NCBI RefSeq assembly: GCF_020171985.1
Contig: NZ_JAIVAL010000001.1
Span: forward strand, 744,001-808,000
Direction of reading: 5' to 3'
Source of the DNA: Halobacillus halophilus
GTDB taxonomy: Bacteria; Bacillota; Bacilli; Bacillales; Halobacillaceae
DNA length: 64,000 nt
Shown: in pieces, positions 1 through 8,681 of the stretch
Layout: the number at the start of each line of letters is the position of its first letter
Numbering within the stretch: the stretch's first letter is position 1
Notes under the pieces: model-generated
Told to the model about the DNA's origin: nothing
The model's input: the letters and a program-made list of their open reading frames with translations, nothing else
Databases searched by the model: none
Position numbers and translations under genes: made by a program

Positions 1-88
1 CTGCTAAGGCAATTTCCGGAATCGGAGCTTTAGGGTACTGTTTTTTACTCGCTGCGCTAATTACGATATCTGCATAATTAACCTTCAT
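1..88 (-). CDS. engB: Ribosome biogenesis GTPase EngB/YsxC (5' end only, cut by window edge)
   Basis: Only the first 29 codons lie in the window; the gene runs off the left edge. The peptide starts [12 protein letters not shown] and continues to PEIALA, which matches the start of B. subtilis YsxC/EngB just before its G1 P-loop. EngB is a GTPase needed for assembly of the 50S ribosomal subunit. The ATG at 88 is preceded by GGAGGAAG and overlaps the end of lon by 11 bases, so the two are probably co-transcribed and translationally coupled. The lon-engB order is the same in B. subtilis, which supports the call despite the short length. Confidence 0.85.
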   Translation of the reverse strand, partial: MKVNYADIVISAASKKQYPKAPIPEIALA

Positions 89-2408
89 GGACTTCCTCCA
101 CCAGCGCTTGGTTTAACACTTCATCTAAGTGCTTAACCGGTATAAATGTTAACCCTTCACGTACACTTTCCGGAATATCCTCTAAATCCTTTTCGTTTTC
201 AGAAGGAATAATAATTTTAGAAAGACCAGCCCTGTGGGCACTTAATGATTTCTGCTTTAATCCACCTATTGGCAGTACTCGGCCTCGTAGGGTTATTTCT
301 CCTGTCATCCCCACTTCTTTCCGAACAGGCCGTCCGGTAAGGGCAGAGACCAGAGCCGTAGCAATCGTAATTCCTGCAGAAGGTCCATCTTTAGGAGTTG
401 CTCCTTCTGGAACATGAATATGAATATCGTTCTTTTCTACAAAGTCAGCATCGATATTCAACTCTTGTGCACGGGAACGAATATAGCTGAAGGCCGCTTG
501 TGCAGATTCCTTCATAACATCCCCTAGTTTACCTGTAAGAGTAAGATTACCTTTTCCTGGGTAAATAGATACTTCAATCGAGAGTGTATCGCCCCCTGCA
601 GCCGTGTAAGCAAGACCTGTAGCTGTTCCAATTTGGTCCTCAAGTTCAGCTTGACCATATCTGAATTTAGGACGGCCCAGCAGTTCTTCCAATTGCTTCT
701 CTGTAACCACCACACGCTGCTTTTCACCTGAGACTATAATTTTAGCAGCTTTTCGGCATATACTTGCCAGTTCACGTTCTAACCCGCGTACTCCAGCTTC
801 ACGTGTATAAGTTCTGATTAATTTAAGTAAAGCATCTTCCCTGATTTGAATTTGTCCTTTACTTAAACCATTTTCTTTTATTTGTTTAGAAAGCAAATGC
901 TCTTTTGCGATATGAAGTTTCTCGACTTCGGTATAGCCAGCTATGTTAATAACTTCCATACGATCCTGTAATGGTCCTGGTATAGAGGACATAGTATTGG
1001 CTGTCGCTACAAACATAACTTTGGATAGATCATAGTGTTCTTCAATAAAGTGGTCACTAAAAGTACTGTTCTGTTCAGGATCAAGTACTTCCAGCATGGC
1101 AGATGAAGGATCTCCCCTAAAATCACTGGCCATCTTATCGATCTCGTCCATAAGAAATACAGGATTCACGGTTTCCGCCCTCTTCATTCCTTGAATGATT
1201 CTACCCGGCATCGCCCCGATATATGTTCTCCGATGTCCTCTTATTTCAGCTTCATCTCTCACTCCACCCAGCGAGATTCGGACAAAATTACGGTTTATGG
1301 CACGGGCTATGGATTTTGCAAGTGATGTTTTACCTACCCCTGGAGGGCCGACCAAACATAGAATTGGACCTTTAATGGATTGAGTAAGTTTTTGCACAGC
1401 CAGATACTCGAGCACGCGCTCTTTTACTTTCTCTAATCCATAATGATCTTCATCCAGAATTTTCTCTGCATGCTTAACATCCAGATTATCTTCTGTTTCA
1501 GCGGTCCACGGAAGAGAAACAAGCCACTCAATATAATTACGGATAACGGAACTTTCCGCACTGCTTTGTGGCACTTTTTCATATCTGCCAAGTTCCTTAT
1601 ACGCGATTTTCTCTACTCGTTCCGGCATTTCAGCTTCTTCAATCTTTTCTTTCAATTGGGCAACTTCGCCCGTTTTGCCATCTTTATCTCCCAGTTCATT
1701 CTGTATCGCTTTCATCTGTTCACGTAAATAGTACTCTTTTTGTGTTTTTTCCATAGATTTCTTAACTCGTTGCCCGATTTTTTGTTCGATTTGCAGGACA
1801 TCACGTTCGTTCCCTATAAGTTCTATTAATTTCTGGAGACGTGCTTTCACATTTTCAGTTTCTAATATGGACTGCTTATCTTTTAGTTTCACGGGCAAGT
1901 GAGATGTTACGATATCTGCCAGATGACTCGGTTCATCTATGTCTGATACCGTATTGTAGGTCTCCTGACTTACCTTTTTAGATACTTTTACGTATTGTTC
2001 AAATTGACTCATTAACGTGCGCATCAAGGCTTCTTCTTCGTTTTTATCCTCGTGTTCATCCTCTAGCCTCTGAATATTTGCTTGATAAAATTCTTCACCT
2101 TCACTTACTTCATCAATAGTTGCACGATAAAGCCCTTCTACAAGTACACGATTTGTGCCATTAGGCAGTTTCACCATTTGCTTCACTCGTGCCACTGTAC
2201 CAACAGAGTACATATCATCGGAAGAAGGATCATCAATATTCACTTCTTTTTGTGATACAAGGAAGATTTCATTATCTTCCATCATGGCTTGCTCTAATGC
2301 ATTAACCGATTTTTCTCTTCCAACATCCAGGTGCAGCACCATAGATGGGTACACTAACAATCCTCTAAGAGGAAGGAGGGGGATTTGATTTTTCTGTTTG
2401 TCTGTCAT
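78..2408 (-). CDS. lon: ATP-dependent protease LonA
   Basis: Cytoplasmic AAA+ serine protease that degrades misfolded and regulatory proteins. The 776-residue product has an N-terminal substrate-recognition domain starting at the [12 protein letters not shown] segment, an AAA+ module with Walker A GPPGVGKT near residue 355, and a C-terminal protease domain with catalytic Ser677 (PKDGPSAG) and Lys720 (GGLKQK), a Ser-Lys dyad. Length matches B. subtilis LonA (774). The open frame extends 53 codons upstream, but ATG 2408 is chosen because GGAGGTG lies 8 bases before it and the protein then begins MTDKQKNQ; the extension runs through a promoter. Flanked by clpX upstream and engB downstream; lonB is missing. 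Confidence 0.97.
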   Translation of the reverse strand: MTDKQKNQIPLLPLRGLLVYPSMVLHLDVGREKSVNALEQAMMEDNEIFLVSQKEVNIDDPSSDDMYSVGTVARVKQMVKLPNGTNRVLVEGLYRATIDEVSEGEEFYQANIQRLEDEHEDKNEEEALMRTLMSQFEQYVKVSKKVSQETYNTVSDIDEPSHLADIVTSHLPVKLKDKQSILETENVKARLQKLIELIGNERDVLQIEQKIGQRVKKSMEKTQKEYYLREQMKAIQNELGDKDGKTGEVAQLKEKIEEAEMPERVEKIAYKELGRYEKVPQSSAESSVIRNYIEWLVSLPWTAETEDNLDVKHAEKILDEDHYGLEKVKERVLEYLAVQKLTQSIKGPILCLVGPPGVGKTSLAKSIARAINRNFVRISLGGVRDEAEIRGHRRTYIGAMPGRIIQGMKRAETVNPVFLMDEIDKMASDFRGDPSSAMLEVLDPEQNSTFSDHFIEEHYDLSKVMFVATANTMSSIPGPLQDRMEVINIAGYTEVEKLHIAKEHLLSKQIKENGLSKGQIQIREDALLKLIRTYTREAGVRGLERELASICRKAAKIIVSGEKQRVVVTEKQLEELLGRPKFRYGQAELEDQIGTATGLAYTAAGGDTLSIEVSIYPGKGNLTLTGKLGDVMKESAQAAFSYIRSRAQELNIDADFVEKNDIHIHVPEGATPKDGPSAGITIATALVSALTGRPVRKEVGMTGEITLRGRVLPIGGLKQKSLSAHRAGLSKIIIPSENEKDLEDIPESVREGLTFIPVKHLDEVLNQALVEEVHEG

Positions 2409-2445
2409 ATTTTTGCACCTCCGTATAATACCAATACGTATTCTA

Positions 2446-2474
2446 ATCATATATAAAACTTTTTGGAAAGTAAA
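2446..2474 (-). promoter_or_regulatory. Candidate sigma-A promoter of lon
   Basis: On the minus strand: TTTACT (-35), 17-bp spacer, TATGAT (-10), ending about 38 bases before the lon start codon. Three mismatches in total to the consensus. No CIRCE element and no CtsR-type direct repeat was seen, so heat induction by those repressors is not supported here. Confidence 0.5.
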
Positions 2475-2505
2475 CGCAGGAAAACTATTAGTTTCCAATG
2501 CCGAA

Positions 2506-2533
2506 CCCCCTTCACATTGGTGCGTGAAGGGGG
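2506..2533. other. Perfect 10-bp hairpin in the clpX-lon gap
   Basis: Arms 2506-2515 (CCCCCTTCAC) and 2524-2533 (GTGAAGGGGG) with an 8-base loop. No T-run follows on either strand, so it is not a standard intrinsic terminator. It lies just upstream of the lon promoter and could be a weak terminator, an operator or a processing site. The rest of the 350-base gap shows nothing coding. Confidence 0.4.
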
Positions 2534-2693
2534 CAGCCTCTTCAAATGATACCCATATTATGAGCAAGAAACGCTTCTTTCATCCTTTATGTACCAGGCT
2601 TTATCATAAGAGTTGTATTCAAGCCAGCCAGTAAGGTATCCGCTGTGCGGTGCCTCATCACAGATCTATCTCTTTTCGTAAAGGATAAAATTG

Positions 2694-2725
2694 AAGCCGC
2701 GCTACAGCTAGGCGTAGCGCGGCTT
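2694..2725 (-). terminator. Terminator after clpX
   Basis: 12-bp perfect stem (AAGCCGCGCTAC / GTAGCGCGGCTT) with an 8-base loop, followed on the minus strand by a T-rich tail (AATTTTATCC). It lies 35 bases after the clpX stop codon. Confidence 0.75.
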
Positions 2726-2759
2726 GAAGTTCAAGAGAAATACCTCTCCAAAGTTTTAC

Positions 2760-4037
2760 TTAAGCACTTTCTTTAGGAGATTCTTTATTCTCATCTTCGA
2801 CCGTTCCATCAGTCAGAATAAGCTTAGGACGGCCATTTTCCGCTGTAACTGTTTCTTTAGTAATGATGCATTTTTCAATATCATCACGTGAAGGTAATTC
2901 ATACATAACGTCAAGCATGATGCCTTCAATTATAGAACGCAGGCCGCGGGCACCTGTTTTACGTTCAATGGCCAGACGTGAAATTTCACGAAGACCTTCT
3001 TCTTCAATTTCCAGCTCTACATGGTCTATTTGGAACAATTTCTGATATTGCTTAACAAGTGCATTCTTAGGTTTAGTAAGAATTTCTACAAGTGCATCTT
3101 CATCTAATTGCTCCAGGCTTCCAATTACCGGCAACCGGCCAATAAATTCCGGAATCAACCCGTAACTCAACAAGTCCTCAGGGAGTACTTTTGTAAGCAA
3201 CTCTTTCTTTTCATTCTCATCAACATTTTGTTCCGAACCAAATCCTATTACTTTACGACCTAAGCGACGCTTGATAATCTGGTCAATTCCATCGAAAGCT
3301 CCCCCAACGATGAACAGCACATTGGTCGTGTCGATCTGAATAAATTCTTGATGAGGATGCTTGCGTCCTCCTTGTGGAGGGACACTGGCCTGCGTACCTT
3401 CTAGAATCTTCAGTAAAGCCTGCTGTACGCCTTCACCTGATACATCACGAGTTATGGAAGGATTTTCAGACTTACGGGCCACTTTATCAATTTCATCGAT
3501 ATAAATGATACCTTTTTCAGCTTTTTCTACATCATAGTCAGCTGCTTGTATTAATTTAAGAAGAATGTTTTCCACATCTTCCCCTACATAGCCAGCTTCC
3601 GTTAATGAAGTTGCATCTGCAATGGCAAATGGAACATTTAATATACGCGCAAGTGTTTGAGCAAGAAGTGTTTTACCGCTTCCTGTAGGTCCAAGCATTA
3701 AAATATTACTCTTAGCAAGCTCTACATCATCATTTTTCGTACCTGCGTTAATACGCTTGTAATGATTGTAAACAGCTACGGATAAATTTTTCTTAGCCTG
3801 TTCTTGACCAATAACATAATCGTTGAGGATTTCACGAATTTCTTGTGGTTTTGGTACCTCTTTGAATTCTACTTCTTCTTCATTTCCAAGTTCCTCTTCA
3901 ACAATTTCTGTACAAAGTTCAATACATTCATCACATATATATACCCCTGGTCCTGCCACGAGTTTGCGAACCTGCTCTTGACTTTTACCGCAGAAAGAAC
4001 ACTTTAGCTGTCCTTTTTCCTCATTGAATTTAAACAT
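2760..4037 (-). CDS. clpX: ClpX ATPase, unfoldase subunit of the ClpXP protease
   Basis: AAA+ unfoldase that recognises substrates and feeds them to ClpP. The 425-residue product has an N-terminal zinc-binding domain with Cys13, Cys16, Cys35 and Cys38 (CSFC and CDEC), Walker A GPTGSGKT near residue 117, the EIDK Walker B, and an RRLGRK segment in the region of the pore and IGF loops. A frame-matched GTG nine bases upstream lies inside the Shine-Dalgarno AGGGGTG, so ATG 4037 is the start; the product then begins MFKFNEEKG as in B. subtilis. It lies downstream of tig, as in other Bacillaceae, with a terminator on each side, so it is probably a single-gene unit. Confidence 0.97.
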   Translation of the reverse strand: MFKFNEEKGQLKCSFCGKSQEQVRKLVAGPGVYICDECIELCTEIVEEELGNEEEVEFKEVPKPQEIREILNDYVIGQEQAKKNLSVAVYNHYKRINAGTKNDDVELAKSNILMLGPTGSGKTLLAQTLARILNVPFAIADATSLTEAGYVGEDVENILLKLIQAADYDVEKAEKGIIYIDEIDKVARKSENPSITRDVSGEGVQQALLKILEGTQASVPPQGGRKHPHQEFIQIDTTNVLFIVGGAFDGIDQIIKRRLGRKVIGFGSEQNVDENEKKELLTKVLPEDLLSYGLIPEFIGRLPVIGSLEQLDEDALVEILTKPKNALVKQYQKLFQIDHVELEIEEEGLREISRLAIERKTGARGLRSIIEGIMLDVMYELPSRDDIEKCIITKETVTAENGRPKLILTDGTVEDENKESPKESA

Positions 4038-4121
4038 ACATTTCACCCCTTAATAAAATGACGCAATAGTTGCGACTGAAGTTTTAAGATATGACCTTAA
4101 ACGATTCAGTTTCTTTTGCTC

Positions 4122-4130
4122 ATCATACCA
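4122..4130 (-). promoter_or_regulatory. Candidate extended -10 promoter of clpX
   Basis: TGG followed by TATGAT on the minus strand, about 85 bases before the clpX start. No good -35 hexamer is visible at the right distance, so the call rests on the extended -10. The remaining gap sequence (4131-4320) shows no gene. Confidence 0.35.
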
Positions 4131-4322
4131 AAATAACTCCTAACAAAAAAGCAATACCTATTAGAGGTGTGCGAATCTCTATTGCACCAACCTCATTATG
4201 TAGATATGTAATGGATAAGTCAAACAAAAGGATACCTCTATAGTGTATGTAAAACACAGGAAGTATCATTCATACTATCCACTAATTCTTTAACCTATAC
4301 TCTACTAAGAGGAAATATAGGA

Positions 4323-4354
4323 GGAGACAAGAAGCAAACCCGCCCCTTGTCTCC
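4323..4354 (-). terminator. Terminator after tig
   Basis: 9-bp stem GGAGACAAG / CTTGTCTCC with a 14-base loop, just beyond the tig stop codon. The tail (TCCTATATTT) is only partly T-rich. Confidence 0.55.
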
Positions 4355-4362
4355 AGATCCTC

Positions 4363-5655
4363 TTATTCAGATTTAGTTTTGCTGTTTTCAACTAATACGT
4401 CAATTGCTTTGCGTACCTTAAGATCTTCTTTGATCATGTCGGTATTTCCGCCAAGCATTTGAGTTAACTGAGCTACATCTGTTTGATACATGGATGCCAT
4501 GTTCTCAAGTTCTGCATTAACATCTTCATCTGCAACATTTACATCTTCAGCTTCAGCAATTGCTTCTAGAGTTAAGTTAGTTTTAACTCTCTTGCCTGCA
4601 TCTTCTTTCATTTGTTCACGAAGAGCGTCTTCGTCCTGCCCTGTGAATTGGAAGTACATGTCTTTGGTCATACCCTGCATTTGAAGGCGCTGTTCAAATT
4701 CTTGAACCATGCGATCAAGTTCAGTATCAACCATAGAATCCGGAATTTCTACTTCTGCATTCTCAGAAGCTTTTGTTACAAGAGTGTCACGCTTTTGATT
4801 TTCAGCATCTGTTTTCTTTTGCTCTTCTAATCGTTCACGTGTTTTCTTAGTAAGTTCATCAAGAGATTCAACCTCTTCATCAACATCTTTGGCAAATTCA
4901 TCATCAAGCTCTGGGAATTCTTTGCCTTTAATTTCATGAATGGTTACTTTGAATGTCGCTTCTTTTCCAGCAAGATCTTCTGCATGGTATTCTTCAGGGA
5001 AAGTAACAGTTACTTCTGTTTCTTCTCCTGCTTTCTTACCTACCAGCTGTTCTTCAAAACCTGGAATAAAAGAACCAGATCCTACTTCAAGAGAATAGTT
5101 CTCAGCTTGTCCGCCTTCGAACGCCTCTCCATCGACAAAGCCTTCAAAGTCCATAACTACTGTGTCGCCGTCTTCAACTTCGCCATCTTCTTTAACAACA
5201 AGTTCAGCTTGTTTCTCCTGTAGTTGTTTCAATTCGTTCTGCACATCTTCTTCTGTAACTTCTGTACTTTGCTCTTCAACTTCTAAGCCTTTGTATTCTC
5301 CAAGATTAACTTCAGGCTTAACGGTTACTTCAGCAGTAAATACCAGGTCTTCACCCTTTTCAATCTGCTTAACATCTACTTCCGGACGATCTACCGGCTC
5401 GATTCCAGTTTCTTCTACAGCGTTTGAATAAGCCTGAGGAAGCACAATGTCAAGAGCATCTTGATAAAGAGATTCCACTCCGAAACGTTGTTCAAATAAT
5501 TTACGAGGTACTTTACCCTTGCGGAATCCAGGTACTTGTACATCTTTGACTACTTTTTTGAAGGCTTGATCAAGTGCTTGGTCGAACTCACTTGCCGGCA
5601 CTTCTACTGTTAAAGTACCTTGATTACCTTCTTGCTTTTCCCATTTTGCTGACAT
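4363..5655 (-). CDS. tig: Trigger factor, ribosome-associated chaperone and prolyl isomerase
   Basis: Binds the ribosome exit tunnel and folds nascent chains. The 430-residue acidic protein has an N-terminal ribosome-binding domain with the signature GFRKGKVPR near residue 50, a central FKBP-type isomerase domain (about 160-245, including [17 protein letters not shown]), and a helical C-terminal chaperone domain. Start ATG 5655 gives [11 protein letters not shown], as in B. subtilis, with GGAGGG eight bases before it; a nine-codon upstream extension has no ribosome site of its own. It has a strong promoter and a terminator, so it is probably monocistronic. It lies between ysoA and clpX as in B. 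subtilis. Confidence 0.97.
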   Translation of the reverse strand: MSAKWEKQEGNQGTLTVEVPASEFDQALDQAFKKVVKDVQVPGFRKGKVPRKLFEQRFGVESLYQDALDIVLPQAYSNAVEETGIEPVDRPEVDVKQIEKGEDLVFTAEVTVKPEVNLGEYKGLEVEEQSTEVTEEDVQNELKQLQEKQAELVVKEDGEVEDGDTVVMDFEGFVDGEAFEGGQAENYSLEVGSGSFIPGFEEQLVGKKAGEETEVTVTFPEEYHAEDLAGKEATFKVTIHEIKGKEFPELDDEFAKDVDEEVESLDELTKKTRERLEEQKKTDAENQKRDTLVTKASENAEVEIPDSMVDTELDRMVQEFEQRLQMQGMTKDMYFQFTGQDEDALREQMKEDAGKRVKTNLTLEAIAEAEDVNVADEDVNAELENMASMYQTDVAQLTQMLGGNTDMIKEDLKVRKAIDVLVENSKTKSE

Positions 5656-5757
5656 AAAAAATTCCCTCCAACATCTATTCATTCAATTTCGTCAATGGAC
5701 GATTGTTCATTGATTCTATGACTCTTTATACATACGAATCTCATTTGCAACCATTAT

Positions 5758-5785
5758 ATTATAACATAAACATGCGGGCTTTCAA
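5758..5785 (-). promoter_or_regulatory. Strong sigma-A promoter of tig
   Basis: TTGAAA (-35), 16-bp spacer, TATAAT (-10), with TG one base before the -10. The start site would give a leader of about 95 bases. Confidence 0.8.
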
Positions 5786-5824
5786 GATATGTACATATAA
5801 GTGGAATAATCTCACCTTTGTTAG

Positions 5825-6805
5825 TTATTCTCCAATGATTAAAGAATAATGTTGTTCACACAATTCAATTTCTTCTATATATTTCTGAACATCCTCATTA
5901 TTCGACTTTTCATGGTAAGGCAGCTGCAAATATTGATGACCTATTTGTTTGAGCGCTTCAACAATAATTGGAACTTCATTTTCATTAGGAAACAACGGAA
6001 AGCGTACATAACAGTATCTATATAAAAGACGGTCCAGAATGACATACATACTTGGATTATTCTGTTCAATTCCTCCAAGTCTCATTTGTATTTGTTTTAT
6101 AATGTAGTCAGACTGTAATTGATTTAGTTTCCCGGGTACCACTTCAATAATTTGACCGAATTTTTGAACCTGTATTTGGACTTCTATATGGGTATCTCTG
6201 AACCACTCGATTACTGCTGATTTGATAATTGGATGAACTAAATTATCCTTAAGAATTGGTCTGAATGTCTCTAAATGCGGTAAGGCTGGCTGTTTTTTCA
6301 ACTGTTCTACCATCGCCCATTGCTTTTGAGTATCATTTTTGTCCATTGCAGCCAGGAAATCATTAATTAGCTTTTCGCCTTGTTCTCGCTGATAATCCTC
6401 TAAAAGCTTACGGCTGACTTCATACATCTGCCATAATTGAGTTCTACTTTGGTGAGGAACGTCTTCTGCTTCAAACACTTCGTCAAGTAGATCCACAATA
6501 TCCTGATACCTGTTTGTTTGAAATAAAATCGTTATGTATATATGTAAATAGTGATAATAATGATCGATTTCTATTTTCATCTGCTTCTTACATAATTCTT
6601 CAGCTTCGTCGAATTCGCCCAACTCAATCCAGCTCATCAATAAGCCTGTATAAACATCATGATTGGCAGCATCATAGTCGAGAAGAGGCTGAAGTGATTG
6701 AACAGCGTCTTGGTAACGTTTTTCTTTAAGCGCTTGAAGACCTTCTTTTTCCAAATTCGTTTTCCATTTGGGGAACATAACAATATTCCCTTTATTATTT
6801 TCCAT
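5825..6805 (-). CDS. ysoA: TPR-repeat protein YsoA
   Basis: 326-residue soluble helical protein of unknown function. The N-terminal 130 residues read as tetratricopeptide repeats (GLQALKEKRYQDAVQSL, then GLLMSWIELGEFDEAEEL), a scaffold for protein contacts. The position next to tig matches B. subtilis ysoA, and the length is close to that protein. Start ATG 6805 has GGAAGGG six bases upstream. The gap between ysoA and tig contains the tig promoter. A chaperone-related role is only suggested by neighbours. Confidence 0.8.
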   Translation of the reverse strand: MENNKGNIVMFPKWKTNLEKEGLQALKEKRYQDAVQSLQPLLDYDAANHDVYTGLLMSWIELGEFDEAEELCKKQMKIEIDHYYHYLHIYITILFQTNRYQDIVDLLDEVFEAEDVPHQSRTQLWQMYEVSRKLLEDYQREQGEKLINDFLAAMDKNDTQKQWAMVEQLKKQPALPHLETFRPILKDNLVHPIIKSAVIEWFRDTHIEVQIQVQKFGQIIEVVPGKLNQLQSDYIIKQIQMRLGGIEQNNPSMYVILDRLLYRYCYVRFPLFPNENEVPIIVEALKQIGHQYLQLPYHEKSNNEDVQKYIEEIELCEQHYSLIIGE

Positions 6806-7121
6806 AAGACACCCTTCCTATAGCATTGGAGTTCTAGCATATTCTATTATGACCAAAAAAGTTAAAATAAAACCTTCTGCCAGTCCCTTCTATTTAATTC
6901 CCCCAACCTTATACTTATTAGGCTATATTAAATCAGTTATTACTGAAACACAATGGAATTGCTTTCCTTCCCATACTAAAAGTGTCGCGGTTAAGCGCAC
7001 ATTTATCTTTTCATTCGATAAGAACCCTTATTTTTATTTTGTTTCAGAAAATCGAATTATGTCTAGTTATGACAACCCCACCAAAAATGAGTCTTTTGTC
7101 TCATGTGAAAGCATCCTTTTT

Positions 7122-7130
7122 TGTTAAAAT
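7122..7130 (+). promoter_or_regulatory. Candidate extended -10 promoter of sda
   Basis: TGT followed by TAAAAT, about 50 bases before the sda start codon. No good -35 is visible. The 6806-7121 stretch upstream is AT-rich and shows no gene and no TTATNCACA DnaA box. Confidence 0.45.
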
Positions 7131-7139
7131 AAAGTAGTT

Positions 7140-7155
7140 GTGAATCATAATTCAC
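7140..7155. promoter_or_regulatory. Palindrome in the sda leader (operator candidate)
   Basis: Perfect inverted repeat GTGAAT-CATA-ATTCAC, ten bases after the -10 element, where a bound repressor would block transcription. It resembles a Rex site, but the spacing between the half-sites is two bases too long. The protein that binds it is unknown. Confidence 0.4.
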
Positions 7156-7181
7156 CTAATTAAAAATTTCTAAGGAGCTGC

Positions 7182-7322
7182 ATGGTTTTGTCACTTCTAG
7201 ATGATCAAACGCTACTAGAAACTTATCTGGAGTCCGTCAAGCTTCAGTTAGATGATGATTTTGTATATCTTTTAACTAAGGAAATTGACAAAAGAGCAAT
7301 TGAAATTCCACAAATTAACTAA
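7182..7322 (+). CDS. sda: Sporulation histidine kinase inhibitor Sda
   Basis: 46-residue helical hairpin protein. In B. subtilis, Sda binds KinA/KinB and blocks sporulation while replication is disturbed. The product fits the family pattern: L-x-D-[DE]-x-L-L-x-x-Y near residue 6, then F-[IV]-x-L-[LI]-x-x-E-I-x-[KR]-R near residue 27. ATG 7182 follows AAGGAG, and a terminator follows the stop. It is divergent from ysoA, a different setting from B. subtilis, where sda lies near yqeG/yqeH. This may be a relocated or second copy. The match is by eye to a short family but covers nearly the whole protein. Confidence 0.85.
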   Translation: MVLSLLDDQTLLETYLESVKLQLDDDFVYLLTKEIDKRAIEIPQIN

Positions 7323-7343
7323 CACAAATCATTTATTACATCA

Positions 7344-7374
7344 AACGTTACTGGCGAATGCCGTAACGTTTTTT
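7344..7374 (+). terminator. Terminator of sda
   Basis: 8-bp stem AACGTTAC / GTAACGTT with an 11-base loop, ending in a T-run on the plus strand, 22 bases after the sda stop. Confidence 0.85.
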
Positions 7375-7388
7375 AGATGGTTTAAAAA

Positions 7389-7420
7389 TAGACTGGCCTC
7401 TTGTACAAGAAGCCAGTCTA
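7389..7420 (-). terminator. Terminator of the 59-aa gene
   Basis: 14-bp stem with one mismatch (TAGACTGGC outer arm), followed on the minus strand by ATTTTTAAA. It lies just beyond the stop codon at 7426. Confidence 0.8.
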
Positions 7421-7425
7421 TATGA

Positions 7426-7605
7426 TTATCCGCTGAACGGAAATTGTTCTGTTGATTGATTTTTCTGTGGAGATGACGCCACCTTTGCTAAACCAGGAAG
7501 CACGTTTTGCAGCTGCCCTGATTGACCAGTCATTAAACTGTAAGTGGCTGCACCTACCCCTATGGATGCAATAACTGGTAACCATTGTACGTTCTGTCGT
7601 TTCAT
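7426..7605 (-). CDS. Small hypothetical protein with N-terminal hydrophobic segment (59 aa)
   Basis: Not assigned to a family. The product starts MKRQNVQWLPVIASIG; a hydrophobic Gly/Ala-rich segment spans residues 8-25, followed by a polar tail rich in Gln, Ser and Pro. It could be membrane-anchored or a weak signal anchor. ATG 7605 is preceded by GGAG-type sequence and the stop is followed directly by a good terminator, so it looks like a real short gene. A longer overlapping open frame (to 7708) in another phase has an unnatural composition and no ribosome site. Confidence 0.65.
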   Translation of the reverse strand: MKRQNVQWLPVIASIGVGAATYSLMTGQSGQLQNVLPGLAKVASSPQKNQSTEQFPFSG

Positions 7606-7704
7606 CTAACTCCACACTCCTATAATAACAAGATAGCCGAATAGGCACTCTTATTATTGGATTAGAAGGGCTGCTGTATGCTTCATAACTTTTACCAATC
7701 CCCT

Positions 7705-7893
7705 TCACTTCCTCGGCAAAAATTTACCAACATACCTTTTCCACACTTTAACTATAATAAAAACAGGCCAGAAAATTATAATAAACACTAAATAGAAAAT
7801 ATAAACTGACCGTTCTTCTCTCGTTTCAAGCGCAGGTTCCTTCTGTACCATACAAAGGATGAATCCAGGCAAAATGTAAAATAAAAAAAACAT
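7705..7893 (-). CDS. Small membrane protein (62 aa, two membrane segments)
   Basis: Function unknown. Two hydrophobic helices (about residues 2-16 and 31-50) flank a charged loop (EPALETREER), and the C-terminus is basic (KRYVGKFLPRK), so both ends of the second helix suit a cytoplasmic positive tail. ATG 7893 has GGAG eight bases upstream; an in-frame GTG at 7902 lies inside that ribosome site and was rejected. It is 99 bases upstream of the 59-aa gene on the same strand and may share a transcript with it. Confidence 0.6.
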   Translation of the reverse strand: MFFLFYILPGFILCMVQKEPALETREERSVYIFYLVFIIIFWPVFIIVKVWKRYVGKFLPRK

Positions 7894-8095
7894 GGGGACC
7901 ACTCCTTTACCTTAGATTATGATCTTGTTAAGGAAAAGGTTTTAAAAAGTAATAGCCATGTCTTAACAGTGGTTTTGCTTCATTATGGAAAACTTGTGAA
8001 CATTATGTGTCTTTTTCAAGAATTTTTTGTTACAATAAAAGAAAGAGTAAGAATGCGCTTACATTAAATTCTTCCTTAAAAGGAGTTGTTTTTAA

Positions 8096-8368
8096 ATGGA
8101 TATTGTTATGATTTTCTTATTGCTTTCGACTCTTACGCCTTTTCTCTTCCTGAAAGTAAGAAGGTTATCCCTAGCTGTTATACAGTCCTTGATGCTGGTC
8201 GGTATGTGGATTTATTATTTCCAGGCTGCGTTTAGTGTTGCACCTGCCACATTCTCTCTGTTATGGATCATTTTCTATGGCGGACTTTTATTATCCCAGG
8301 TAGGCTGGATCATGTTCATCGTATATATAGTCAGCAGCCATGGGAAGTACCAAAAAGAATTTCAATAA
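8096..8368 (+). CDS. Small integral membrane protein (90 aa)
   Basis: Family not recognised. It has three hydrophobic segments (about residues 3-19, 27-45 and 52-80), a basic loop KVRRLS after the first, and a charged C-terminal tail. AAAGGAG is well placed before ATG 8096, and a strong shared terminator follows. A TGT-TACAAT extended -10 lies at 8028-8036. It converges on the qox operon and could relate to respiration, but only position suggests this. Confidence 0.65.
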   Translation: MDIVMIFLLLSTLTPFLFLKVRRLSLAVIQSLMLVGMWIYYFQAAFSVAPATFSLLWIIFYGGLLLSQVGWIMFIVYIVSSHGKYQKEFQ

Positions 8369-8373
8369 AAAGC

Positions 8374-8402
8374 AAACCCTCTACTTTAGAAGTAGAGGGT
8401 TT
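8374..8402. terminator. Bidirectional terminator between the 90-aa gene and the qox operon
   Basis: Perfect 13-bp stem AAACCCTCTACTT / AAGTAGAGGGTTT with a 3-base loop, lying between two convergent stop codons. Confidence 0.85.
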
Positions 8403-8405
8403 AAT

Positions 8406-8645
8406 TTATCTGTACGTCTTTTGGTTTTGAAGCTGCACATGGAATAATTGGAAAATCGCCTGGGTAAAAGCTAATCCTGAAATGGCGTAAAGCACAAACT
8501 TAGGCGAGTAAGCTGTATAGAGCGCTCCCCATAAAGAAATAGCTGTTAATAAAATACAGAGCATAAAACTAATAACATGTTTTTGAGATAATATTTCCGT
8601 GGCTTGATTATCTTCACAATTATGAACTTTTTCATTTAATTTCAT
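8406..8645 (-). CDS. Short QoxD-like (oxidase subunit IV family) paralogue
   Basis: 79-residue membrane protein just downstream of qoxD (36-base gap). It shares the QoxD pattern: H-[IV]-I/S-F near residue 23, LT..LWGAL, then LA-x-x-QA-x-x-QLF-x-x-x near residue 60, but lacks the third helix and His-rich tail of QoxD. It looks like a duplicated and shortened subunit IV. It could be a small accessory subunit of the oxidase or a decaying copy. GGTGG lies upstream of ATG 8645. Homology is seen by eye; function is inference. Confidence 0.65.
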   Translation of the reverse strand: MKLNEKVHNCEDNQATEILSQKHVISFMLCILLTAISLWGALYTAYSPKFVLYAISGLAFTQAIFQLFHVQLQNQKTYR

Positions 8646-8681
8646 TTACATCACCACCAGATCATTAAATTACATGGTTAA

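Noticed and set aside
2409-2567. N-terminal extension of Lon by 53 residues
   Set aside because: It runs through the lon promoter, has no ribosome site, and Lon homologues begin near MTDKQ; ATG 2408 has GGAGGTG.
4363-5655. Repeat array in tig (many GAAGAA-like units)
   Set aside because: These are runs of acidic codons in a normal, acidic trigger factor; no regular period as in a CRISPR or tandem repeat.
7139-7158. Rex (NADH) operator upstream of sda
   Set aside because: TTGTGAA and TTCAC are present, but the space between half-sites is six bases instead of four and the right arm diverges.
6806-7181. DnaA boxes controlling sda
   Set aside because: No TTATNCACA or close variant was found on either strand.
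7418-7708. 96-codon minus-strand open frame
   Set aside because: Its composition is unnatural and it has no ribosome site; the 59-aa gene in another frame has one and is followed by a terminator.
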